Part shown: positions 33,392 through 42,801 of the stretch, in pieces
How positions within the stretch are numbered: the first letter of the stretch is position 1
Layout: the number at the start of each line of letters is the position of its first letter
Assembly (NCBI RefSeq): GCF_910593845.1
Contig: NZ_CAJVAS010000015.1
Coordinates: 62,001 to 126,000, forward strand
Reading direction: 5' to 3'
Source of the DNA: Paenibacillus solanacearum
GTDB taxonomy: Bacteria > Bacillota > Bacilli > Paenibacillales > NBRC-103111
Length of the DNA: 64,000 bases
Made by a program: the position numbers and the translations under genes
The notes under the pieces: model-generated
Database searches by the model: none
What the model saw: only the letters and a program-made list of their open reading frames with translations
What the model was told of the DNA's origin: nothing

Positions 33392-36300
33392 TTATTTAGG
33401 AAGCTTTTTTTGCTTTTTCAATATGCGTTCCAATACTGCCGCGGCTTGAACTCTCGAGAAGCTCTCCGTCGGATCGAATCGATAGGTTTTGTTTTTCTGA
33501 CCGCTGAGCAGCACGTTCTCGATGCCCTCAATATAGCCTTCCTTCGCAGTCGCCTCCACAGAAGCCTTGGCGTACGTATCAATGTTACCTGCATCGGTAA
33601 ACAGCTTATTGAGGTTCGCATCCACTTTGGCGGAGTCTGCGTTCAGTTTCAGTTCGGCCGCACGTGCGATCATGACCGCCGCATCCTGCCGCGTAATGCT
33701 ATCTTCCGGACGGAACCTGCCGCCTTCTGTTCCGCGCACGATACCTACGCGCGCCGCCGTCTCGATATACTTATAATCGTACAACGGGTTAGCAAACGAG
33801 TTATAGCGCTGCACATCGTTGAACGTCCCAGTTCCGCTGTAATTGAGCGGAATATCGAAGGCCTTCACGAGAATGGTCGTGAACTCGCCGCGGCTGATGT
33901 CTTTATTCGGTACGAAAAGACCTTGCAGCTCGTTCCGCATGTATCCTTTGGAATACATCGTCTCGAGGATATCTCGTCCCCAAGCATGCGAGGTAATATC
34001 GTCAAAGCTGTCGTACATGTACATCACCTGGAAGTAGCCAAAGTGATCAATCGGCACCGTAATCGTATTTTTGTTTTTGTCGACCACGCCACCGATGTTT
34101 TTCCAAGCGATCGTCGTTATGCCATTATGGTTTTCGTAAATGTCCATTTGGTATACGGTAACGTATTTCCAAGCGTCTGCACGAATGCTCTGATCGTATT
34201 TCAAGGTAAGCTCGCCGCGCTTGGTTGGTACAACCATATTGCGTAGTTCGGCCTCATTCTGCTTCTGATAAAACTTCACATTGCTGGCCGTCGTTTCAAC
34301 ATTGTACGGATCGCGTCCGGAGCCCGTCAACGCTTGCTGCAGCTTATCGTTATCCAAGTAATCATCTTGTCCGATAAAGCCGCCGTTAATCCAATACAGT
34401 TTGCTGGCCGGTCTGAACTTGTTCTCCGGGTCTTTCAAAAAGAATGATGCCGTTGCGTCCGACGCATAGCTTTTATTGACCCGGCCATCTTGCACATTCG
34501 CAATGCCGAAAAATAATTTACGGTCGCTCGTGAGATACTGATATTGTGCCGTCGGGTCGTTGCGCATCAGCTTCGTATCTTTCGGGAACGTAAGCTGAAA
34601 ATCACCTTCGAACAGCTTATAGCTGTTTTTCAGCACTTCCAGCCATTGCGCACCCTCTACAGATGTATTTACGTTATTGACAATAAAGCTGCCGTTCGTC
34701 TTTTCAGTGCCGCGGAACACTGTGAACTTGATCGTCGTTTTGCCCGACTTCAAGCCTTCGTAACGATAGTTGAAGTAAGGTTTGTTATCCGACAGGTCGA
34801 GTTCCGGAGACACCATATCCTTACCGAACTGAATGCTCGTGGCATTCTCAGCGGAAATGCGGATATCGACAAAGTTTCCGTTCACAATCGCCAGTTCTTC
34901 GCCTTTAGCATCTTTAACCCTTTCAGGGTAAATAATATCGTAAGGTACTGGCTCACGGCTAATCGTGAGTGTGCGAATTTCTGTGACGCCGCTTTTGTTC
35001 GAAACGGCAAATTCGAAGACGACGTCGCCGCGGTACGGCAGCGTGAACTCCGCCGTCGTAAAGCTTGCATCAGCGCCACTGCTTGCACCTGATATTCTCA
35101 AGTAATTTTTTTGGTCTTTATCCGGCGATGATGGATAGGCGTAACTGTTAGAAGATTGGCGTGTGTCGGTCGTCACAACCGCTTTGCCTGTACTATCTTT
35201 TTCCCGCACGGTCAGCTTGACCGTCTCCGATCTTAAAAAAGCACCCGCAAACGAAACGGTCGTCGAATTCGTTACATATTTGTCCGGAGTTTGGGCTTTT
35301 ACGAACTTTTCCAACGGAACCGGATTAATCTCCGTAAAGCTTGGTGTCGGTATTGTAAAATAAAAAATTTCGTATTGTACGGTCGTTACGATCGCATTGT
35401 TCATCTTCAAGTTGATCTTGATGGTGTTTCGGCCCTGCTTCAGGTGGCTGCTGTCAGCGTTAGCGTTAGGTACTTGTGGACTCCACCGTGCTGAAGTGGG
35501 ATCCAAATCGATCATGAATATGGACGGATTGTTCGGGTCTCTAAAATCCGACGAAGTAGATGAAGTATTCAATATTGTCATCCGATCGTTGACAATCACT
35601 TCGACATTGCCGTACTCGGAAGCCGGTAAATTCATAATCTTTGCTTCGATACAAGGTAGTGTTCCACTCGCGGTTACCGTACACTTTGGATTATCCAACG
35701 TGGCATCTTTAATGACCATCCCGTTGTAAAAGCTGATCGGAATCACGTATGGTGTACTGGTAACGACAAGCGGGATGGTCAGCTTACCGATACTTTGCTC
35801 GACACCGCCTTTGACAGGGATAACTTCCAAATCCGTAATTCCGTCGCGAATACCGTCCAGCTTCACTGTCCATTTGTCATAGTTTGTCGCGCCTGGAACT
35901 AAAGTTGCCGTAAATTGCTTCCCGCCGGCCGTTACTTTCACCGTGTCGTTATTGCTAAATTTCGAAGTCGCGATAATGAGTTCGACCGGAAGCTCGCTGA
36001 GCTCATTGTTGCCGTTCGGATTCAAAGCCACTTCGATATTCGCATCGTTGGCATCCTTACCCACCACGCGGCTAACGGACGAAATATAAGGCTCGTTAGT
36101 GTTAAAATATTCAAACTCAAACGTCTGCTTCGGAGGTGCGCCGATCAAGCCGCTTCTTGTATAAAACGTAATAACGAGCGACTGATTGCGATCGTCCGGC
36201 ATCGACAGCGTCGATAAGCCAACTGGCGCTAGATCATATAATTTATAGGTGCTGGCCGTGCCAACGGCATTGAGCTGGATCCCCGTCGGATCGCCGGGGG

Positions 36301-37231
36301 GCGGCGCTACATCGAAGTAAACTCTTCGCGATCCTCCCTGCACCAGTTGAAGATCCGCATAAACATACTTCGTTACCGTAGAGGAACCGGCTGTCAAATC
36401 AACCTTCAGCTTTCCTTGCAAGTCAACGCTTTTGCTCCCGACGCGCGCAGGCGTCTTGTCGACCAAATTTTGCGTTACCGCGTTTTCTACCAGCTGCGCT
36501 TCGTATAAATAAGGCTCACCGTTATTAAAAACAAATCTCGTCTCCATCGAGTTGGTAATCGTGTCATTGCTGGCGACTATTTTCAAATAGTTGTCTCCGC
36601 CCTGCATGACAAAGTCCGTTCGATTCGGAATAAACGTAAATGCACCATTGGTGTTGCGATACGCTGTGACCGGGTTGGCTTGTCCTGCCAAGTATCCTTG
36701 CACGTACTTGGCGTTAGGAGCCATCCCCGTAATTTTATAAGTCGTTTGCGACGGATCTTTCGGATAAATATTGCCGTCAGTCATCAACTCATCGTTAAAT
36801 CTCAAATCCGAAATGGTTGTCGCCGGCGTAAAAATGACATAAATCGGCGGAGCTGTGTATTTGCTAATGTCACCCATAATAAAGGTAATCTTGTTCGTAC
36901 CCGTCGTCAATTTAACGCCGTTGAAGACGACTTCCGAGGTGGACACTTTCACCCCTTTAATGGTGGTCACTTCTGCGGGTTCGCCGCCGACCGATATATT
37001 TTGAATTTCATAATAAATCGATCCGATTTGCGAGTCGTCGATGTTTTCCGTTTCTACGGTAATGTTCACATACTCGCTCGTTACCGTCGAAGGGCTCCCC
37101 GCATTCGTGCTATAGCCTTTCACTTTCAACGCCGATGTCCCGGCTCCCATCGCGGTAACAGGCAGCAACAGCGAGATCAGCATCGTCATGATCAATAATC
37201 CGCTTATGTACTTGTTGCATGCTCGATTCAA
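33392..37231 (-). CDS. Large SLH-domain surface protein
   Basis: Exported protein of 1279 residues. The signal peptide lies at about 1-30 (LNRACNKYISGLLIMTMLIS...VTAMGA). The long middle is beta-rich with Thr, Asn, Val, typical of repeated Ig-like domains. Three SLH repeats fill the C-terminus (about 1077-1279: FVPNKDISRGEFTTILVKAF; FRPEDSITRQDAAVMIARAA; FDPTESFSRVQAAAVLERIL). The start is taken as the TTG at 37229-37231, because AAGGAGG is 8 nt before it; the ATG 13 codons further up has no usable ribosome site. A sigma-D-like promoter lies about 140 nt upstream. It is probably anchored on the wall polymer made by the tagO-csaB genes. Confidence 0.9.
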   Translation of the reverse strand: MNRACNKYISGLLIMTMLISLLLPVTAMGAGTSALKVKGYSTNAGSPSTVTSEYVNITVETENIDDSQIGSIYYEIQNISVGGEPAEVTTIKGVKVSTSEVVFNGVKLTTGTNKITFIMGDISKYTAPPIYVIFTPATTISDLRFNDELMTDGNIYPKDPSQTTYKITGMAPNAKYVQGYLAGQANPVTAYRNTNGAFTFIPNRTDFVMQGGDNYLKIVASNDTITNSMETRFVFNNGEPYLYEAQLVENAVTQNLVDKTPARVGSKSVDLQGKLKVDLTAGSSTVTKYVYADLQLVQGGSRRVYFDVAPPPGDPTGIQLNAVGTASTYKLYDLAPVGLSTLSMPDDRNQSLVITFYTRSGLIGAPPKQTFEFEYFNTNEPYISSVSRVVGKDANDANIEVALNPNGNNELSELPVELIIATSKFSNNDTVKVTAGGKQFTATLVPGATNYDKWTVKLDGIRDGITDLEVIPVKGGVEQSIGKLTIPLVVTSTPYVIPISFYNGMVIKDATLDNPKCTVTASGTLPCIEAKIMNLPASEYGNVEVIVNDRMTILNTSSTSSDFRDPNNPSIFMIDLDPTSARWSPQVPNANADSSHLKQGRNTIKINLKMNNAIVTTVQYEIFYFTIPTPSFTEINPVPLEKFVKAQTPDKYVTNSTTVSFAGAFLRSETVKLTVREKDSTGKAVVTTDTRQSSNSYAYPSSPDKDQKNYLRISGASSGADASFTTAEFTLPYRGDVVFEFAVSNKSGVTEIRTLTISREPVPYDIIYPERVKDAKGEELAIVNGNFVDIRISAENATSIQFGKDMVSPELDLSDNKPYFNYRYEGLKSGKTTIKFTVFRGTEKTNGSFIVNNVNTSVEGAQWLEVLKNSYKLFEGDFQLTFPKDTKLMRNDPTAQYQYLTSDRKLFFGIANVQDGRVNKSYASDATASFFLKDPENKFRPASKLYWINGGFIGQDDYLDNDKLQQALTGSGRDPYNVETTASNVKFYQKQNEAELRNMVVPTKRGELTLKYDQSIRADAWKYVTVYQMDIYENHNGITTIAWKNIGGVVDKNKNTITVPIDHFGYFQVMYMYDSFDDITSHAWGRDILETMYSKGYMRNELQGLFVPNKDISRGEFTTILVKAFDIPLNYSGTGTFNDVQRYNSFANPLYDYKYIETAARVGIVRGTEGGRFRPEDSITRQDAAVMIARAAELKLNADSAKVDANLNKLFTDAGNIDTYAKASVEATAKEGYIEGIENVLLSGQKNKTYRFDPTESFSRVQAAAVLERILKKQKKLPK

Positions 37232-37369
37232 GATGCGTTCCTCCTTCTTGTGAGAAAATATATTATGCATGATCCTGCGTATTCAACCTGATGATTCTAA
37301 AATGACCTCCCTTAGCTCTGTATCTGCATCGCTAACCTACAAATCATGCAAAAAAATAGTGTACTTATT

Positions 37370-37397
37370 TTATCGGCTTTTGAAGTTGAAATATTTA
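37370..37397 (-). promoter_or_regulatory. Sigma-D-like promoter before the large SLH gene
   Basis: TAAA, 16 nt, then GCCGATAA on the minus strand. Both elements match the motility-sigma consensus exactly and the spacing equals that of three flagellar promoters in this window. The rest of the 417-nt gap holds only the tagO terminator. Confidence 0.6.
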
Positions 37398-37541
37398 GGA
37401 GTTGAGGACAAAAATCGAGGCTAATGCTTAGGTCGCTAGTTCATACGACCATGCTGGTTTACCGCCGGAGGGATGATCAGACACTCAAAGCGATCGGGCC
37501 GCGCCGAAGACTTCGTCATTCCTGCTATATATAATAGAAGA

Positions 37542-37574
37542 AATAAAAAAACCTAGCCCATGAAGAAGGCCAGG
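37542..37574 (-). terminator. Terminator after tagO
   Basis: CCTGGCC against GGCTAGG with one wobble pair; the minus strand continues with TTTTTTTATTTC. Confidence 0.75.
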
Positions 37575-37647
37575 AATCTCAAGGAAGATCTATTATAATA
37601 CCTCGTATTATTCATAAATCGGGCGTTCTGTTCCGTGCGCTCCCCGA

Positions 37648-38766
37648 TCATTTGGACATGCGGGAACGCGTGCTCAGCTGCGCCGTCTTGACGCGTACTT
37701 TATTTATGAAATGCAGCACAGGCTTTTTTGTTTTGCTTATGATTCCGATCGCTTCCGCACCGAGCACAAGAACCAACAACAGCACAGCGATCAGAATGAT
37801 CGCACCCCACAGCGCCTGCTGCTCGGAAATGTATGATAGAAGCACAGCACAGCAGCCAAACACCGCAGCAACAGCATAAATGATCAATACGGTCGTCCGG
37901 TGACTGAAGCCCATACCGAGCAAGCAATGGTGAAGATGGTTTTTGTCGGCGGCCGAAATCGGCAGGTTGTTCACCCATCGCCGCATAATGGCAAAAAACG
38001 TATCGGACAACGGTACGCCCAGGATCATGATCGGAACAAGCAGCGATACGACCGTCGCTTGTTTAAAGCCGAGCACCGACAGCGTTGCAAGGCAAAAGCC
38101 GAGAAACAATGCCCCGGAGTCCCCCATAAAAATTTTAGCCGGATGAAAGTTGTAAAACAAGAAGCCGGCGATACTTCCAAGAAGCACGATACAGAGCAAA
38201 ACAACCGTTGTATTTCCCATCATTAAAGCAAGAACCAATATGGTCGTTGTGGCGATCCCGGACACGCCGGCAGAAAGGCCGTCCAATCCGTCGATCAAAT
38301 TAATTGCATTCGTGACACCGACAATCCAAAATATCGTAAGCGGTACAGCTAGCCAGGTCAGCGATACGACACCGTCGCCAAAAGGCACGTTGACCAAGTC
38401 GATTACGACCCCGGAGTAGACGACAACGCACGCGGCCAAAATTTGCCCTAACAGCTTAATCTTCGGAGATAAGTCGAAACGGTCGTCAAGTGCCCCGATC
38501 AGAACGATGATCGTTCCTCCGACCAGCAAACCGAAGACGACATCCATTTTTAATGTATCCATCGCGGGTGAAACGATGAAAAAAGCACCGACAAACGCGA
38601 TGAAAATAGCCAATCCACCAAGGCGAGGCATAATGCGGCTATGTACTTTGCGATGGTTCGGCGCATCAACGGCCCCGACCCAGAAAGCAAAGCGCTTCAC
38701 CAAAGGTGTCATCAGCAGCGCAATAAGCAATGCAGCAGCAAAGCCGATTCCGTATAACAAGTTCAT
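37648..38766 (-). CDS. tagO: Undecaprenyl-phosphate GlcNAc-1-phosphate transferase (TagO/WecA type)
   Basis: Polytopic membrane enzyme of 372 residues that loads GlcNAc-1-phosphate on undecaprenyl phosphate, the first step of wall glycopolymers. Motifs are DAPNHRKVHSRIMPRLGG (substrate loop), GALDDR, NAINLIDGLDGLSAG, and FHPAKIFMGDSGALFLGF, with about 10-11 membrane segments and the HLHHCLL motif. The start is uncertain: the ATG at 38764-38766 is 14 nt from AGGGG, while a GTG four codons earlier is only 2 nt away. It heads into the neighbouring tagA-csaB cluster, likely supplying its lipid acceptor. Confidence 0.95.
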   Translation of the reverse strand: MNLLYGIGFAAALLIALLMTPLVKRFAFWVGAVDAPNHRKVHSRIMPRLGGLAIFIAFVGAFFIVSPAMDTLKMDVVFGLLVGGTIIVLIGALDDRFDLSPKIKLLGQILAACVVVYSGVVIDLVNVPFGDGVVSLTWLAVPLTIFWIVGVTNAINLIDGLDGLSAGVSGIATTTILVLALMMGNTTVVLLCIVLLGSIAGFLFYNFHPAKIFMGDSGALFLGFCLATLSVLGFKQATVVSLLVPIMILGVPLSDTFFAIMRRWVNNLPISAADKNHLHHCLLGMGFSHRTTVLIIYAVAAVFGCCAVLLSYISEQQALWGAIILIAVLLLVLVLGAEAIGIISKTKKPVLHFINKVRVKTAQLSTRSRMSK

Positions 38767-38894
38767 GTGTAATTTCACAGCCCCTTTTTTCTATGAGAAC
38801 CCCCAAACACTACGATTATACTCCGAAGATTGCAGAAATACCATCGCGATTTTTTTGCAATTTGGGCGATTTTCAGGTTGTTTCACAGCTCTTG

Positions 38895-39638
38895 TCAAGG
38901 TTTCTGCACATTCTCTTTTTCACGGATGACTTTCATTGCGAATTTCGGCAAAACAAGCATTCTTTTATAACGCCAAGGCTCCTGCAGAAGCCGATAAAAC
39001 CATTCCAGCCGCAGCTTTTGGAACAACAGCGGCGCGCGTTTCAGCTTTCCCGATAATACATCGAAGCTGCCACCTGTACCCATCATAACCGGTACGCCAA
39101 GCTGTTCTTTATACTGCGCGATCCACGGTTCCTGTGTCGCCGCCGATCGGCCCACCAGCAATATATCCGGCTTCGCTTCACGAATGGCGCGGATCACATC
39201 GCTGTCTTCTTTTTCACCAAAAAATCCGTCCCTGAAACCGACAAGCTTCAGCTCGGGATATAGCTGCTTCAAGCGGTTCGCCGCGGCTTCGATCACCTCG
39301 GACGAGGCACCGACCATATAAACGCGCCAGCCGCGCCGCTGCCCGGCCTTCATTAGCTCCTGCAGCAAATCGTACCCGGCCACTCTCTCCTGCACCGGGT
39401 TACCGACATACCCCGCTGCCCATACGACGCCCGCACCATCCGGCACGATCAGCTCTGCTTGCTTCATCATTCGCATATATGCCGGATCTTGCAGCGCACT
39501 CATGACCATGATCGGGTTGGCCGTAATCACTTGATGCGGCTGGCGCTTGTCGATGGCTTGCGCCAAGTAATCGACGGTTTGATTCATATTCATTTTCGAA
39601 ATCGGTACACCGAATATCGTCACAGTCGGAAAACTCAT
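38895..39638 (-). CDS. tagA: WecG/TagA-family glycosyltransferase
   Basis: GT26 enzyme of 247 residues that adds ManNAc to lipid-linked GlcNAc. Motifs are ITANPIMVMSALQDP, AELIVPDGAGVVWAA, ERVAGYDLLQEL and VMMGTGGSFDVLSGKLKRAP. The C-terminal PKFAMKVIREK region fits a membrane-associated enzyme. The ATG at 39636-39638 follows AAAGGACGGG, which lies inside the end of csaB. In SLH-carrying Paenibacillaceae, TagA and CsaB together make the pyruvylated ManNAc-GlcNAc wall polymer, and this gene order fits that pathway. Confidence 0.92.
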   Translation of the reverse strand: MSFPTVTIFGVPISKMNMNQTVDYLAQAIDKRQPHQVITANPIMVMSALQDPAYMRMMKQAELIVPDGAGVVWAAGYVGNPVQERVAGYDLLQELMKAGQRRGWRVYMVGASSEVIEAAANRLKQLYPELKLVGFRDGFFGEKEDSDVIRAIREAKPDILLVGRSAATQEPWIAQYKEQLGVPVMMGTGGSFDVLSGKLKRAPLLFQKLRLEWFYRLLQEPWRYKRMLVLPKFAMKVIREKENVQKP

Positions 39639-39640
39639 GT

Positions 39641-40759
39641 TCAATCCCGTCCTTTGGCATAAAATGAAGCGATCAACGCCGCAGGACGCTGCGCTTCGTT
39701 TTTTAACCGCTCGATCGCGGGATGCTTATCTTCTTTCCACGCTTTACCGTTCGCCAGCAATGCAAGCGAGTGCTCGGCGATATCGGCCGCGCTCGCCGAT
39801 TGCGTCGACGTCGCCGCTTTCATATCCAGCCGGTTCAGAAACTGATCGATTTTGGGATCGTAAGAAACGCCTACCATCGGAACAAACTGGCTAGCCGCAT
39901 AGATCAGCGAGTGCAGGCGCATCCCGATTAAGAGACGGCACTCCGCTACCTCGGCGAGCATATCTTGCGGATGGACGATCCCGTCGGCAAGTGAGATGCG
40001 ATGCTCGTAGTTTCCCCCGATTTGGCCAAGCACATACAGCGAGGCCTCTTGATCCGAGGGCAGATGAAACGGAAGAAACCGAACATGCGCTTCCGTTTCG
40101 TCCAATATCGTACGCAATGCTTGCGCAATCGCATGCAGCTCGGCGCGGTCCGTTCTCCAGAAACGGACGGATACGCCAATGATACAGTTCGATCCGTCCT
40201 CACGGTTTTGCGGCGGTCGGCTGCGGAGCGGCATGCCCATGACCGGGTCGGGCACGACCTGAACGCGATCTGCGGACAGTCCCGTGCGCGTAAGCAACGC
40301 CTTCGATTCCTCGTCGCGCACAGTGATATACGTACACCGCTGAAACGCGGATCGGACCCATCCGTGAAACATCGGTCTGTTCACGGGGCCAATCCCCTGG
40401 GAGTAAATAAATACCGGCTTGTTCAGCCACTGGGCCAGACGAATGACGGCCAAATAATACGGAATCGTTTTCCAGCCGGTTTCATCTTGCAGCAAGCTTC
40501 CGCCGCCGCTGATCAATCCATCCGCCCCTCGCAGAGCAGCCCATACTTCGCCCGGCTTCATCCGGTGTACAGACTCGACGCCGTACGTCCGGCTCGTCTC
40601 ACCTGGAGTGACGGACAGAACGACAGGGACGAATAGTACGCCCTGCCGTTCTCCTTGCTCTTGCAGCGCCAGCAATATCGATTGCAGCACCGCTTCGTCG
40701 CCGCTGTTATTGAAGCCGTAATAGCCCGATATTACGATTCTTTTAGCCGGGGTACCCAT
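39641..40759 (-). CDS. csaB: Polysaccharide pyruvyl transferase CsaB
   Basis: Transfers pyruvate from phosphoenolpyruvate to wall-polymer ManNAc, creating the ligand of SLH domains. The 372 residues include SGYYGFNNSGDEAVLQSIL, ADGLISGGGSLLQDETG, VFIYSQGIGPV and LIGMRLHSLIYAASQFVPMV. The start is the ATG at 40757-40759, since GGAG is 9 nt upstream; this lies 28 nt inside the preceding gene. The link to function is direct, as at least three SLH-domain proteins are encoded in this window. Confidence 0.95.
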   Translation of the reverse strand: MGTPAKRIVISGYYGFNNSGDEAVLQSILLALQEQGERQGVLFVPVVLSVTPGETSRTYGVESVHRMKPGEVWAALRGADGLISGGGSLLQDETGWKTIPYYLAVIRLAQWLNKPVFIYSQGIGPVNRPMFHGWVRSAFQRCTYITVRDEESKALLTRTGLSADRVQVVPDPVMGMPLRSRPPQNREDGSNCIIGVSVRFWRTDRAELHAIAQALRTILDETEAHVRFLPFHLPSDQEASLYVLGQIGGNYEHRISLADGIVHPQDMLAEVAECRLLIGMRLHSLIYAASQFVPMVGVSYDPKIDQFLNRLDMKAATSTQSASAADIAEHSLALLANGKAWKEDKHPAIERLKNEAQRPAALIASFYAKGRD

Positions 40760-42783
40760 CGCTGCCAACTCCTTGAAACAATTTCCCAAACGGCGATCAA
40801 CACCAGCCCGATCAACGTACCGAATACGAGACCGTACACGACCCGAATCGAAGAAATGACGAGCGGCGTGTGCAGGTGCGCGAACGTGTCTACGATCGAC
40901 GCTTGTCCGATGACACCGACCAACAGCAAAATGAGCGCGCTGCGATACTTAAAGGCCATGTAGCCTCCTAGCAAAAACAGCGGATGCGAAATAAGAAACT
41001 CCTTCGTGCGCGGACGAACACCGAGCGTGTTTTCCAGGAACGAACGGAAGTAACGTTCAAACGCCGACGCTTGTCCTTCATTTCCTGTACGGGATAAGTA
41101 GTAGAATCCTGCAGCCGCAATGACAGCCGCGGCAATGACCCACAGCACGCTGATATGGGACGCCAATATTTGCCGAGCCCGCGCAATTCGGTCGCCGTAG
41201 GACATCTTCTCGGTAAAGAGCAGCCAATACACGGCCACGATCGCAATCGGTGCAAGATGCAGCACGCTGACGCCGCGGAATTGATCCAGCACATACATGT
41301 AATGAATCTGATTCAGCAGGCCGACGATGAACAAAATGCCGGTAACGGAAATGAGCGATGTGCGAATGAGCAGCGACAACGAGAACCCGAGCTTCGATCC
41401 CGTCGGCCGCTCCAGCTTTCTTTTTCCTGCACGCAGCGCGTACATGATTGCTAGCGAAGGCGCGCACGTTCCGGCGCCGAGTGCGAGCACCTTGCCGAAC
41501 AGACCTGAATTCAACACCAGAAGGCCGGCTGATCCAAGCAGACCGAGCACGAACGCCGCAAGCGTAATTTCAGGAATAAAATACGATATCGTCAGCGCGA
41601 TCAAGGCGATTGCTCCAAGCCAGAGCAGGCCTTTCGCTACGTTCTGCCAACCGGAATGCACATAGTCGAACTCATGAGCAGTCCCCAGCACAAAGCCCGC
41701 GTCCTTGATCCGCGGAATGGCGCCATCCGGCCCATCGAGCGAATCGTAAATCGCATCAAGCGGATGGAGAATGACGCCCTTGTCGACGTTCTTCACCGCT
41801 CTTGCGTTCAAAAATACCATCCGTATGTTGCGATCCTTCACGGCGAGCACGAAGCGGTCCGCCACGCCTTGAACTCGTTCGCGAAGCTCCTCTTCGGTCA
41901 AGTTCTCCGTCAGCTTCTGCCCGTCCGTTTCCGTGAAGGAATGCAGTCGAACTACATTATAATGGGTTCGCTTGGCAAGCGTATTAAAGCCTTTTTGCTG
42001 CACCTTCTGCAGCTCGATGTTAGCCAGTCCGATGTGATGCTTTTCCATCAGCTCCGCCATTTCTTCCAGCTTGCTCGTATCCTTCTCGCTTGTAAAGCCG
42101 GGCACGGTTGCGCCGTCGATAATAAAGCGTGAAACGCCCATATTATGCAGATGACCGAGCAGCGTATCCATTTGGGAAGCGATAAACGGTCTGCGGTTGG
42201 ACATGCGCACGACGATGCCGAAGCCTTGATCCTTCAGCATTTGCATCGTGATCGGGTCCGGGTCCATCGTGCGAAGCATCGCCTGCTCCATCGCCATCTC
42301 AATAATGAGCCCAGGCTGGTTTTTATAGCTCCACGGGCGCGTTTTCACGTTCAAAGAATTAAACGTTTGGTTAATGAGCGGCAGCAGCTGCTGCTCCGAA
42401 TCTTTCTCTGCAAATATCAGATACGTAAAGTTTTCGTTCGCGGAGATCGGCGTCTGTGTCAGTGCCGTCGCCTCATGGGAGGAGAACAGCTCGATTCGGC
42501 GGCTCAGCTTCAGTTCATTGAGCGTCGATTCGTATACAGCTACCGACCCGATCCCGTGTTTCTTCATTTGCTGCAGCTGTTCGGTCACAAATCGCCGCGG
42601 GTCTGTTTGCGTATCCGAAATTTCAAGCAAATCGCGATAATCAAATACAAACTCGACTTTGCGGCTGCTTTGTTCGGAAAGATGCCGTTCGTAAGCAACG
42701 GGGATAGCGGCCAGCATGCCAAGAATGACCAGCCACCACAGTCCCTTCAACAGCAATTTATTCCACTTGCTATACATGCTCAA
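40732..42783 (-). CDS. DUF5693 polytopic membrane protein
   Basis: Membrane protein of 683 residues. One N-terminal segment (about 12-30) is followed by an approximately 350-residue extracytoplasmic domain (31-385) with a TIM-barrel-like feel (FRRFVTEQLQQMKKHGIGSV style strands and helices). About nine membrane segments follow from residue 387 to the end. The family is usually next to csaB in Paenibacillaceae, so a part in export or modification of the wall polymer is inferred; no catalytic motif was recognised. A TTG at 42781-42783 is favoured by a GGAG site 9 nt upstream; an ATG two codons later is the alternative. It overlaps csaB by 28 nt. Confidence 0.85.
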   Translation of the reverse strand: MSMYSKWNKLLLKGLWWLVILGMLAAIPVAYERHLSEQSSRKVEFVFDYRDLLEISDTQTDPRRFVTEQLQQMKKHGIGSVAVYESTLNELKLSRRIELFSSHEATALTQTPISANENFTYLIFAEKDSEQQLLPLINQTFNSLNVKTRPWSYKNQPGLIIEMAMEQAMLRTMDPDPITMQMLKDQGFGIVVRMSNRRPFIASQMDTLLGHLHNMGVSRFIIDGATVPGFTSEKDTSKLEEMAELMEKHHIGLANIELQKVQQKGFNTLAKRTHYNVVRLHSFTETDGQKLTENLTEEELRERVQGVADRFVLAVKDRNIRMVFLNARAVKNVDKGVILHPLDAIYDSLDGPDGAIPRIKDAGFVLGTAHEFDYVHSGWQNVAKGLLWLGAIALIALTISYFIPEITLAAFVLGLLGSAGLLVLNSGLFGKVLALGAGTCAPSLAIMYALRAGKRKLERPTGSKLGFSLSLLIRTSLISVTGILFIVGLLNQIHYMYVLDQFRGVSVLHLAPIAIVAVYWLLFTEKMSYGDRIARARQILASHISVLWVIAAAVIAAAGFYYLSRTGNEGQASAFERYFRSFLENTLGVRPRTKEFLISHPLFLLGGYMAFKYRSALILLLVGVIGQASIVDTFAHLHTPLVISSIRVVYGLVFGTLIGLVLIAVWEIVSRSWQRWVPRLKES

Positions 42784-42801
42784 AGCTGTCAGCTCCTAAG
42801 C

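Noticed and set aside
37473..37556. A 27-codon plus-strand ORF with a GGAGG site
   Set aside because: It is very short, without recognisable features, and runs into the tagO terminator; chance is the simplest explanation.
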